DNA from: Linnemannia elongata
Taxonomy: Eukaryota > Mortierellomycota > Mortierellomycetes > Mortierellales > Mortierellaceae
Length of the DNA stretch: 64,000 nt
Direction: 5' to 3'
Assembly: GCA_036320915.1 (NCBI GenBank)
Contig: JAXBDG010000006.1
Coordinates: 2,666,001 to 2,730,000 of the forward strand
The translations under genes and the position numbers were made by a program. Shown in pieces: positions 49,035 to 60,103 of the stretch. A model generated the notes under the pieces. That model did not search any database. It was not told where the DNA came from and was given only the letters and a program-made list of their open reading frames with translations. The number at the start of each line of letters is the position of its first letter. Within the stretch, counting starts at the first letter, position 1.

Positions 49035-50733
49035 TTACTGCTGTTGACCCTGAGAATGAAGAGGGGCAACTGAAGTTGAAGACGACGATCCCGAAGAAGA
49101 ACCTACAACAAGCCCAATCGCAGACTGGGATGCCTGGCTGCTAATACGCCTCTCCTTGCCACACCAACATGGTCCCAACTCGCGTGGGTCATACTCCCGT
49201 GGGTCCAACGTACAAGGACAGATCTCACCCCTGCGTTTACCCTCGATCTGTCGGATCCACCAGCCCTTGCCGTCTGCAGGGATGTCGGTCCTAGAGGAGA
49301 GGGAGTTGTCGGTGCTAGAGGTTCCCAGGCGAGTTAAGCGGTTGTTGCTGTTGTTGACCTCGTTGTCATCGTCATCATCCGAGCTGTCGTCGCTGTCGTG
49401 ATGGCTACCAGGCGTGGTATCGTGGTTGTTGGTGATGGTGATGGTAATACTGGTGTTACTGTTCCGGCCCTGACGACGTGGGGTTCGAGACCGACCACGT
49501 TCCCCTTCCTCCGTGTGAGCATCATCCTCATCAATGACATGCATCGCCTTATTCTTGTCAACACTGCCGTTGTTGTTGGAGGAGGGCTCCAGAACAGTCG
49601 AAGAGTTGTTGGACGATGATGACCAGGGCCGCATGTTCCGGAACATGGCACCCAATCCACCAGACGACGAACGACGCGAGTTGTTGTCGAGTTGGAAGGG
49701 GTGATTTTGATGTGAGTGGAATCCAGAAGCTGGCTCGATATTTCCGGTGCCCTTCTTGTTGGGGTCCTCCAGTTGATACTGTTGTTGCTGTTTGGTGAGT
49801 GAGCGGTGGAGTCCCGATTTGCTGAACGGCCGATTCAAATCATGCCCGTATCCTCCACCACCAGCAGCGGCGGCAGCAAGAGGCGCCATCGTGACAGATC
49901 CATGTTCCTCGTCTGCCGCATACTTCCGTCGAAGCGCCTTGGCATACAAGACCACCATCAAGATCCAAGCAATGTGGAGAATAATCCAACCACCAGGGCC
50001 AGCAATATATACCGCCCCAATCATGGCCTCCGTCTTGTGACAGTTCACTCCTCGTCCTGACTTGCCTCCTCCCCCATCCCCACCAGCAACAGCAGTAACT
50101 GTCCCGTTAGTTCCTGTTCCTACAACAACCGGCGAAAATGTCGTTGGACCACTACCGCTTCCTCCTGCAACCAAAGGACCATCGACACAGTTGGTGATAA
50201 ACTTGGCCTTATTCTTGGCGATCATGACTCCAAAATAGATCCCTTCAACAATAGTCGTAGCAATCAAGATCCAATAGAGGACAATGAGGACCCGGAGTCG
50301 ACGGTTGACATTGGCGAGGCGGTTTAGTCCCAGGCCGATAGCGAGGCCGATGAGTGCATAGAGGGAGTAGATGACGCTGTAAAAGACTTTTGCCTGGACT
50401 GGGGTGTTGAATTTGATGACTCCTTGGAGGTTGGCGATGTTTAGTCCAAGCACCAGTGCTACCGATGGAACCTATTTTTGTAGGAAGAGAGCAGAGTCTA
50501 CAGTGTGAGAATGCGTGATTTATGTGGGTTGTGGCGAAGCAGGCATAGCCAAGAGAGAGAGAGACAGAGAGAGAGAGAGAAGTACGTACGACGAGGCAGA
50601 GGGCGAGGATCCAGACTCCAGAAGCGACAGGACAGCAGCAGCAGTAGACCGCAGGGTTGGCAGACCGCGACCGTTTTGTCCAAGACTTGATTTTTGTTGG
50701 TGATGGTGGTGGTGCTGTTGCATCCAAAGGCAT
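49035..50733 (-). CDS. Four-TM membrane protein with long cytosolic tail, two exons (526 aa)
   Basis: Exon 1 is 50733-50590 (48 codons, donor GTACGT) and exon 2 is 50471-49035 (TAA), joined phase 0 across a 118-nt intron (acceptor AAAAATAG). The join completes the first membrane helix (VWILALCLV|VPSVALVLGL). Further helices: VFYSVIYSLYALIGLAIGLG, VLIVLYWILIATTIVEGIYF and GWIILHIAWILMVVLYAKAL, at about residues 40-245. A Gly-rich loop with one Cys on each side (TNCVDG, GVNCHK) lies between TM3 and TM4 and may be disulfide-bonded. A four-Cys cluster before TM1 (YCCCCP) looks like a palmitoylation site. The roughly 280-residue tail is Ser/Asn/Asp-rich and contains ICPCTLDPREYDPRELGPCW followed by CGK. 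The layout recalls tetraspan/MARVEL-like plasma-membrane proteins, but no family is assigned. Confidence 0.8.
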
Positions 50734-53649
50734 TTTCTTTTGTTTTTTTTGTTGTGTTTTGTCGATGGTTGTTTTTTGTTTTGTTTTGTCTGTTGTGTTC
50801 GATGGAGTGTATGGGTTTGGTGTGAAAGATCGGATAAGAATAATATGTGTGGAGGGAGGGAGGGAGGGAGTAAGAGTCCTTATATGGGATCAGGAAAGGG
50901 AGTTTGGCTGTTTCTGCGCACGGGTGAAGTATTGTTGAATAATTATCCAGTCAATCAGACAGCTATTTGAAGGGAGAGAGAGAGGTAACGGCTGTTTCAA
51001 CGAGCCAAGACAAGTCAAGGGGGATGGATGTGAGGAAGGAGAGGTGTGAAAACGAAAGAAGAGAGGATGAAGGATGAAGAAGAGGTTAATAAAGGAGAAA
51101 GGGGTGAATATCAATTGCAATGAGAGACGAGGGGGGGGGAAGGGAGCAGGAGGTGGAGGTGGAAGAAGTGCAAATATGGGGCGAAGGTACACACACACAT
51201 GCCTACACATACACACAGACTGAAAGGAGAGAGGTTGATTGGATGACAAACGAGAAGGAAGGTAAGGAAGGAGAATAAACGACAGGCAACGAAGAAAAAG
51301 CCTTGTGTGTGAAAAAATGGTTTTGAGAGAGATGCGAAGCACGAACTGTAGCATGGATCGAAAAAGAGAAAGAGTGGGAGACAGAGAATCGAGAAGAAGA
51401 GAAGAAAAAGTGTTGATTATATTTGTGATAACAAAAAAAGCGGCGGAGAGTACGAAAAGTAGAAGACGTGTGCCGTACTTTAATAATAATAAACGTGGTT
51501 AAAAGTAGACGGCAACCATGATGGAGAAGGGAGGGATAAAGTAGAGGGGTCGTGTGGGTTTAAAAAAGGGTACCACAGTATGTTATAATTATGTGAGCAG
51601 GGGGGCTAAATACCCTCATGTAAGTCGATGCCATGTAAAAGACGTATGGTACTCGTTATCCAGAAAGGTACTGTACACCCACCTCCCAACCCAATAGTCG
51701 ACAGAAATCCTAATAACAAATTATCGAACCCTTATTATAATTTTTTCTGCTGTTGTTTCGATGAGCATTCCTTCCTGTGCGCCGGCAAAAGGGCGAGCCA
51801 TGTGTAAGAAAGGAAGACAAGGATACTGAGTAAAGAAAGAAAAGAAAAAAAAAAAGAGGGCGTGCACTGTTCTCTTATCTACAACAGGGGTGGATTGCTT
51901 GCACCAAGACAACAGAACCGACCCACATTTGAACCAGGCTGTTGGATGGCAGGGGGAACTAAAGTTTGGGCTGTAGGGGCTATTCTCTTGGCAAAGTCGT
52001 CAAGGGGGTGGGTGATGCCAAGAAAATCGTCAACTCCATTGACTGGTATTGACATCGTCATCGTCATCGTCATCAATGAGTTTTAAGGGCGTAGGATTGA
52101 TTGTAGGCGTAGGTGTTGAGAGTTATCGTGTGCGAGTTATTACCTTTTGTGTGATCTGGCAGAGAAAGGAGACCAATGCGTGAACAAAGGGGCGCGGAAC
52201 AATTTTGTTGTGTGTGTGTGAATTAAAAGAAGAGTGTGCCTGAACTGAGGGAACCTTTTGGGGGCACAGGATTGGCTGGGGTGAGTCGAGAGAAGGGAAA
52301 GGAAACAAGGAAATGAAAATTGACGCTAGAAGCAATGTACTTGCAGACTTGCAGTAGCACTGTTGACCAAAGAATCGATCGATTGAGGAAAGGTATATAG
52401 ACTGTGCAGTCTCTTGCAGGCAATTGAAGGTTGGAGAGTGTATAATGACAAAGAGATGGAAGTGGAGAAAGAAGAAAGAAAACAAGAAAAAGTGGAGAAG
52501 TGGAAAACAGAGGAAGGAGTAGGAGAAAGAAAAAAGAAAAAGAAAGGTGGAGAAAGAAAGAGGAAGAAGAGAGCGAAGATGTTCCTAAAAGGGAAGGATG
52601 GTCGGGGTTGAAGAAAATATTATAAAAGTGTCTTAAAAGAAGGCAGAAGTGTGAAGAGAGAAGAGAGGAGAAACAAAGAAAGAGAAATACAAAGAAGTCG
52701 ACTCGGATCTCGACACCGAGATTTGTCTCTTTTTATTTGCTCTGCTTCACATCAATCATCCGACCGTCGCGCAGGAACAAAAAAAAATACAACGAGAGCA
52801 TTTTCAGTGCTCAATGGGGCAAAGCACAGAAAGGAACGCTTCTCGGTCTTCTCCCTTTTCTTCAATTCAACCAATGCCTTCCTCCTGACAAAGGGCTGTG
52901 TCCACAACAAGGAAAAGAAAGACCCACAATCCATACATCCCACTTCTCCCATCTCTTTGACGATGGCATGTTCAACTCCCCTCCTTTTTTGTTTTATGAT
53001 TCAGGATCACTAAGCCTACTTGTACAAGGACCTCTTTTTGCATTTTCTCTCTGCTTCTCCGGTATAGAGAGATGTCGGACACGGGAGGCGTATGGGAAGG
53101 ACACCCTCAGCCCGCGTGGATTTCTGATAGGTCGAAAAGAATAGACATAAACAAAACCTTCTTTGGGATAAGAAATAAAGAAGCAGAGTACAATTGGCGT
53201 ATGCTCGTTCATTCGTCCAAACCAAAATCGAACACAGGCGAGTCCGAGGGGAACGAGGGCAATGGTCATGGTCAGGACAGGCTACCAACATGTCACACAC
53301 AAACACACATACATACATAAAAAAGCACGACGGGATGGATCGAAAAAGAAAAGGGGATCAGATCTCCTCTTTCTGCCAACCAGTGACTTGTTCAACTCAG
53401 GCCTGGAATGCTAATTCTCAACAAAAAACAAACAGAGAACGTGGTAGGGTGTAGATGTGGTGCCATTTTTCTAATCCATTTCTCTTCACTGTTAGCAATT
53501 GTCCTATTGCCCTTTTCTTCTTGTCAACAGACGGATGAGTAAAGATGTCCATCTTAACCACCCAGCGTTATTCATCTGAGCCCTCCAAAGTCCTGACCTT
53601 TCTGCCCAAATATGCGTAACATCAAACACCATCCAGCGACAACGAAGAT

Positions 53650-53688
<39 letters not shown>

Positions 53689-54285
53689 TCTGACGGGCTG
53701 TGTCCAGACCCTTTTCTAAAGCACCTTATCTGTACCCCCCTGGCATTTATTTTTATGAACTCGACTTGTACTGAACAAATGCAGGGAGAAAGAGGCAGGG
53801 AAGGGGAAGGAGGAATGGGCGGTGCTGAGAGAGGTGGCGCATGTGTGCAGCGGTCTTTTTTCCCTCTCCTTTCCCTCTCTTTTTTTTACAGCTTCTCTTT
53901 CCCCTGTTTTGTTTACGCGCGAGATATCGATCTGTGAATCTAGTCCCTTTGGACTTGTGTAGCATGGAATTTATTAGCGGAATTGAACCACCTCATGTAT
54001 CACAACTATTAAGTATTTCTACATGGTGTGAGTACAAGGACGTTTATTATGGTCACCGATGTCCCCTCAGCCCAGCTCCGCCCAGCGTCAAGTAGTAGTA
54101 TATTATGATATCATGGCCAATATAGGATATAGAGCTACGGATCGAAGGATCGAGATTCATCCACCGTGTTCCTCCTCCTCCTCCTCTCAACAATTGAGTA
54201 TCAAAAGTAAACTACGCGAAGATTGAATGTTTTTACACTCACCAAAAAAAAAAAAAAACAATCCTTTCCTACGGAAAAAAAAAAA
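50734..54285. other. Spacer; CT-rich leader of the four-TM gene, then gene-poor
   Basis: 50734-51350 and 52400-52620 are pyrimidine-rich on the minus strand, suggesting a long leader or leader intron of the four-TM gene. The remainder holds no supported gene. It contains the 36-base A run at 53651-53686 and the 3' flank of the SAC3-family gene, with A runs at about 54243-54258. Confidence 0.45.
53651..53686 (+). repeat. A36 homopolymer
   Basis: The longest homopolymer in the window: 36 consecutive A, followed at once by GGTCTG...CAGACC, a perfect 6-bp inverted repeat (53687-53710). Confidence 0.9.
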
Positions 54286-57200
54286 CTACGACTTGGCTTT
54301 AAACATAAACACCCCATCCCTCACAACAACGCCCCCAGCAAGTCCATATTTGCCCTTCAACCCTTCAACCCACCCCTCCTTCACCCCTTCAACACATTCA
54401 AACCCCTTCCTCTCCCCTTCCTCAACCATCCCAACCCTCTGCGCCATCACCGAGACCGGTAACGAGTAATACGCCTTATGCATCGTCGCCACACTCAGAC
54501 TCCGTGCGGTACCGAGAGAGTCACCCATCGAGTGCCGGATCATCAGTCGTTGTGCCCAGGTGATGGGCAAGTCTCCTGCAAGAGCACGATCGGTACCTAG
54601 GAGACGCTCGCGGCCGATCCAGTTGCCTTGGCGGAGGTACGTCCAGTACTCTAACGCGAGTTTCAGATCTGGTTCCAGTCCAGCCAACTTGTTGTTAATG
54701 TCACCGGTCCGTTGAGGGTGCAATGGGAAGAGGTACAAGAATGACGCGACAAGTTCATCAGTCCCAGTCTTGGGATGATTCACTGCCTGGAAGAGCGGGT
54801 CCTCTGTCAAGGCTACTGTAGCAATATTGTGACGCGCGGGTTTTGCTATGTGGTGGAGGATATAGAGGCCCAGGAAGGTTTGTCGCCGCGCGGGTATTTG
54901 TCCAAATGATGTGAATAGGATATCGTTGTTGTCGTCGTTGCTGTTCCGTGGAGAGGAAGAAGGTGGTGGTGAGAGTGTATAAACGACGGGGTGCAACTCT
55001 TGGACGAGGTGGTGGAGGGCCTTTGTCAGCTCGGGTATATTTCCTGCGTAGAGACTGTTTAACACCGACTCTTCGTACACTATCGTAATCAATGCGTTAG
55101 AAAGGAGGGAGAAAGGAAAGTGGAGGTGAGGAAACACATCAATATTGGTTTGCATCCGCACTGAAGTAGCCTTTGAGAAGAAGATTAAAAAAAAATACCT
55201 TCGACAGAGAAGAGATCGCGCGCTTCGGTGGCAAAGAGACCCTCGCGCAGTTTACGGAAGGACTCGAGGATAGTGTCCATCTCCTCAGATTGGCGACTCC
55301 GTGATGGGATGGGCCTCATCTTGTTCGTTCCATACTTGTCCTCATACCTTGCGATCTATCACCTCACATCAAGGCAAGAACAGTTGTTGTCTCGTTAGTG
55401 TTACTTGTTCAGGGCTATCACCGCAATGCAAATTAAACATCGAGCAAATTAAGTAGATCAAGGAGGCAGCCTTTTACCATTGCTTTAATCTCTGCAAAGA
55501 CGCGCTCTTGCACACTACGGTTTTTAATACTATGACTTGATCTATCGTAGCAGATTTGGAAAGTTGGTTTCGAGTTTGTCAATATAAAAAGAAAAGGAAG
55601 AATATGAACAAAAAATGGGTGTCTCTATGTTACAAGTGTGATATGAATAAAGGACCACTACAATGACAATACAAGATTGAAAAGAACGGGGGAAAAAACG
55701 AGGGCAGACTTGGTAGTCGAAAGCAAAAGGAGTCCTGAAAAGAACTTGTATAGAGGTAGAACAGCAGCAGAGCAATTACCCTGTGGAATCGTCGTCTCCA
55801 CGGCTCACAAGTGTCAGAGCTTCGACTCCAGAGGTCACCGTCTTTTCACCGAGCGCCTTCCGACGAGCCATGGTATCAGCCGCCGACTGTCCTCCCTCTG
55901 CCTGTGCTGTTGATTTCATAGCAGGCGAGCTTGCTGCGTTATTTGTAGAGGTGGTGGTAGTAGTCTTGGGCTTGACACCGTAGGTCGACTGCTCCCACCA
56001 TGGCTTCTCCTCCTTGAGCTCTGGCGTTGGCGCTGGTGCTGATGTCGATTTGGCCGATGACTTTGCTACATGTGTCGTAGAGGTTGCTGACTTGGGAGAC
56101 TCCTTTGGCGCTGCTGCTGGCTTAGACGTTTCCTTTGGCGCTGCTACTGGCTTGGGCGTTTCCTTCGGCGCTGCTGCTGGCTTGGGTGCCTCTTTGGGTG
56201 CTGCCGCTGGCTTAGGTGCCTCCTTGGGTGCTGCCGCTGGTTCCTCCTTCTTCTTGGCGCCATAAGTCGACTGCTCCCACCAAGGAACCTCAGACCCGCC
56301 ATCCTTATCCTCCTGCGCATCATCATTTCCTGCACCGTTGAGAGGTTGGTCCTTTGACCGGCGCTTTTGCTCCTTGCCCTTTCCTCCTCGGGTACCCCTT
56401 GCTGATGTCTTTTCCACGGGTGGCGAAGGCGAGACTGGGAAGTTGTCGGGCTGGCCGCGTGAATGTGTCCTCGAGTGCTTTGTACGTCCATCGTTGTTGT
56501 TGTTGCTGGAAGGCGAGGATCGCTCGGGATAGGGCAGGTCGGGCTCCTGAAGGGTGGCCTTTTCCCACCGGTCACTGGACCCATTGGAGACATTGGAGCC
56601 ATGATTTCTCGAATTGTTGTTGACGGACAGCTTCTCCCGTTCGTGGTACATTGCTCCAGCATTCTTTCTCAGATCCGAGGTCCAAAGTGGTTCACTCTGC
56701 TGGATATTGTTGTTGGTGCTATGGCTGTTGTCATTGTTGTTGCGGCCTTCTTTTCGGCCCTCTTTTCTGAGATCCGAGGTCCAAAGCGGCTCACTCTGCT
56801 GAATACTGCCACTGTTGTTATTATTTCCGCTGTTGTTGTTGCGTCCCTCGCGTCGCAGGAAGTAAACTGTATCGTCCTTCTCCTTGGGAGAGTGCGAGGC
56901 TACATGCGCAGGAGCGGGAGGCGGCAGGGTAGGGTATGGCTTATCTTCATGCGGGGTCTTTTCCCAGCGCCCTCCACCATCCGAAGGAGGCATATCCCTA
57001 GATCGGCGTCTGGACTGCTGCTCATTCGCACGAATGACTTGATCCATATGCGTCCTCGTTTGGTGTTGACGCACGGGACTGAACGAGCGTCCTCCCTGGT
57101 GGTTGTTGTGGTGAGCACTGCTGGGGGAGAGGGAGCGTCCTTGATCCATGTAGGGCGACTGCGTCCGCTGCTGGCTCTGGGGATGGTTGTTGTTACTGTT

Positions 57201-57968
57201 GTTCTGAATGGGTCGATCCCGGAGGCGGTCTGTGGAGATTCCAGGAAGAGGAGACCGAGAGCGGTAAGAGGGCGAACGACTACGATCCATATGTGGGCGA
57301 TCCGGTGTAACAGTAGGTTTTGGAGGTAAGGGGATGACTTGTCTTGCGGGCCGTTGCTGCTGTCCCGTTCCTCGGTCGTCGTTATTGTTTCGAGAACCCC
57401 ATCGAGCACTCGAGTCGCTCTGAGGTGATCCGAAAGAAGACCCACGACCCTCTACTCCAAAGTCTCTATCTCCTCGACGTGGAGGAAGACCCGACTTGCT
57501 ACTGTTAAATCGGTCCCTGCCGTCTCTGTCCCTGTCGACAGGGGTCGACCCCCTCGGCGAAGAAAATGACGAATGGTGATGAGAGTCGGGTGAGTCCCGA
57601 TAGGAAGTAGGATAATCTCTCCCACGACTGTTGCTGCTGCGGCTACTCATAGTCTGGAGCGACGAATCGTTTTGAGATCGCCTGTCCAGCGAGCGGTTCG
57701 ATCCATCATTAAACCCAGCCGTGTACCGCGGCGAAGACGAGTCCCGGTCCCGGTCCCGCTGTCCCGATGAAGAAGTATACGAAGAAGAAGTTGCGGTCGG
57801 AGGAGAAGCGGGCTTTGACGCGCCGTAGTTGCGGTCAGCTTGGATCTTTGCCAACTCGGGAGCGAGCTCGTCGTCGTCCGAGAAGACAGGAGCTCCAAAA
57901 TCGATTTCATCGTCGGTATCGTCGGCCCAATCGATTGCCGGGGCAGGGCTTGAGGCAGGCTCGGCCAT
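54286..57968 (-). CDS. SAC3/GANP-family protein with long disordered N-terminal region (1063 aa, four exons; possibly two genes)
   Basis: Exons read: 57968-55780, about 55529-55478, 55355-55199 and 55079-54286 (TAG), with phases 2, 0, 1 all consistent. The C-terminal part (about 730-1063) has SAC3/GANP landmarks: RKLREGLFATEARDLFSVEV joined to YEESVLNSLYAGNIPELTKA, then FLGLYILHHIAKPARHNIAT, LALEYWTYLRQGNWIGRERL and AYYSLPVSVMAQRVGM. This family acts in mRNA processing and export or in proteasome/TREX-2-type PCI complexes. The N-terminal 730 residues are disordered and Ser/Arg/Asn-rich. They open with DWADDTDDEIDFGAPVFSDD, and carry two PWWEQSTYG boxes (about 560 and 655), two LWTSDLRK boxes (about 390 and 425) and five PAAAPKE-type repeats (about 580-625). 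If exon 1 is not spliced, it ends at TAA 55778-55776 as its own 730-aa gene; the SAC3 part would then lack a clear start, so I favour one gene. Confidence 0.6.
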
Positions 57969-58357
57969 CGTCGCGGAGGGGGTATCTTATTTCCTGGTCA
58001 GTTGAGTATCGCTCTCGTTTGGTTGTTGGTTTGGTTGTTTGTTGAACGTAAAGGCTAGGAGCAAAAGGACGCGCTGTGCTTGGGTTGCTGTTGGTGAAGC
58101 AAGAAAGCAAGGAGAGGAATGCGAGGAATGGGCTGGGTTCTCGCCGGGTACGAAAAAGAGGAAGGACAGTCGAGAAGAGGAAGAGTAAAGCGGAGAGGGA
58201 ATAAGGAGGGGCGAGGAGGGGAAGAAGGGAGGAGAAGGAAAATGGAAAAAGGAAAAGAAAATATCGCTGTGGGAGGATGTGGGTGTGTGTCAACTTGTCA
58301 AGAGAGTGAGGAAAAAAAAGGCTGGCTGATTGACTGACCCATCGAAGCGGTGGCTTG

Positions 58358-58372
58358 TGACTCAGTCACGTG
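58358..58372. promoter_or_regulatory. Composite AP-1/Gcn4 site and E-box
   Basis: TGACTCAGTCACGTG: a perfect TGACTCA (bZIP, Gcn4/AP-1 type) followed two bases later by a perfect CACGTG (class-B bHLH). It lies about 390 bp upstream of the SAC3-family start and 1.7 kb from the GT5 start. Confidence 0.45.
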
Positions 58373-59430
58373 TAATACAGTAGAAAAAAGGCATCCACCT
58401 CCTCTCCTCAGGCAGGCATGCACAGCCATCCACTTGCACATTCTTCTCTCACGCTTGTTCTTATCGAGGTCACTGGACAAAAGGGCATATTGGACAGGGG
58501 GGTGAGAGGAGTACCATCAGGGCAACTCGACAGGTGTCAAAGAGAAAGGGAGCAAACAGCACTCAAAAGTGACAGGGACCGTCCAATTTCATCTTTGGTT
58601 TATTAAAAGCTAAATGAGCGCCCGCTTATTTGTCCCTGTGCCTTTTTTTTTTATTTGGGTGTTTTTTTAACCTGCTGGAATGAGCTCTCATTCCGTTCAC
58701 TCTTTAGCATGACCCATGGCATGGTCTCAAGGGTTTGTTGTGCATTCATCAAAGTTGATGCGTTTACTCTTTTGAAGAAAGAGCGAGAGAGTGTGTGAGA
58801 GAGAGAGAAAGAACAATGGGAAGAGAAGAGAAGGAAAGAGAACAAGCGAAAGAAAGAAATTCTCTTTCGTACTGATTGATCACTCACAGACCACTGATCG
58901 GGCAGAAGTGATACAATTTAAAGACATAAATCAAGACTGATTGAGTGCACTTCAACGGTTGATGGGAGATATACATATATAGAGTGATGACCCCAAGTAT
59001 GAGACACGATATTCATAGTCGTTTGAATATCATCCAGGGTGAGGTGCGACTCTTTAGTAGGGGTGGTTGAGTGGTGGGTGAAGGTGGTCATCATCAACAT
59101 CATCATCATCATCCCCCTACTCTCTCTATCTCTTTCTGTCAGACTCTACCCTACGGTGTGTACATGAGCACGCATCCTTGGAGACAAAGGTAGGAGTTAA
59201 GAATAATTATGAATGGGTGGGCTTATCCAATTAACAACAACAACAGCAACAACAACAACAACTGGTGAGAGCAATTGAACCCTCTCCCTTTCTCCTTCTT
59301 TCAGTCTCATACACGTTTTCGGTTTGTCCGCTATCGAAGGGAAAAATAGCACAGAGAAAAAGAACGAACGACTAGCGTCATCGTCCTCTCTTGTTTTATT
59401 CGCTTTTCTCATCGATTTGCCCGACACTTC

Positions 59431-59465
59431 CTTCTCTCTTCTCTCTTCTCTCTTCTCTCTTCTCT
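59431..59465. repeat. (CTTCTCT)5 heptanucleotide repeat
   Basis: Five perfect copies of CTTCTCT within the pyrimidine-rich leader of the GT5-like gene. Confidence 0.85.
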
Positions 59466-60103
59466 TTTCTCTTCTCTTCTTCCTTCTTCCACTAACCCCC
59501 TTCTCTCGCCCCCCAATTTCACCCCTCGACTCCCTTCTCATCGTAACATCATTCTCCTCTTTCTGGATCGCATATCCTCAGCTGTCCCTCCACTCCCATT
59601 GGTGACCCTTCATTCATTTAGTGTGTCTCCTTCTGAACCTGCTTGGTTCCTTTGTTCTTTCTTTCTTCTTTCGTACTTCTTCCCAACACAGCCATCTGAA
59701 TCGATATCGATGTCGATTTGAAGCAGTTCCTCCTTGTCGGCTGTTGTTTCATTCACTTTCCCATTTCTTCTCATATCCTCCCCCTTTCAATCCCTTTCAC
59801 TTGCTTCCATCCTCCGCTTGATCCAATTGAAAAGCGTCGAACTGGGAAATAGTCGTCTTATCGTTCTCCCTTTATTATTTTTAATTCTGAGATTGCAGAC
59901 AACACTTCACACTCCTTTCTTTTTTTATATTTTATTTCTCGTTTGTACCACACCCATACAGCCTCACTTCTTTGCATTCAAACCCTTACATCATCATCAA
60001 ACACACACACACTCTCTCTCTCCACTCTTCCCCATTCTTGCTTTCTCTCTCACAGGCAACACACAACTCACAACCACAACTCTAGAAAAGAAGAAGAAGA
60101 AGA

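Larger units (their letters stand above)
57969..60103. promoter_or_regulatory. Divergent intergenic region between SAC3-family and GT5-like genes
   Basis: 2.1 kb. The left part (58000-58260) is CT-rich on the minus strand (SAC3-side leader), and the right part (59270-60100) is CT-rich on the plus strand (GT5-side leader). In between lie a composite TGACTCA/CACGTG element (58358-58372) and a (CTTCTCT)5 run at 59431-59465. No gene is supported in the middle. Confidence 0.5.

Noticed and set aside
55776..55778. TAA as the natural end of the long disordered frame
   Set aside because: Possible, but a GTAATT donor directly before it and a phase-matched join to the SAC3 exons make read-through by splicing more likely. 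Kept as the stated alternative.
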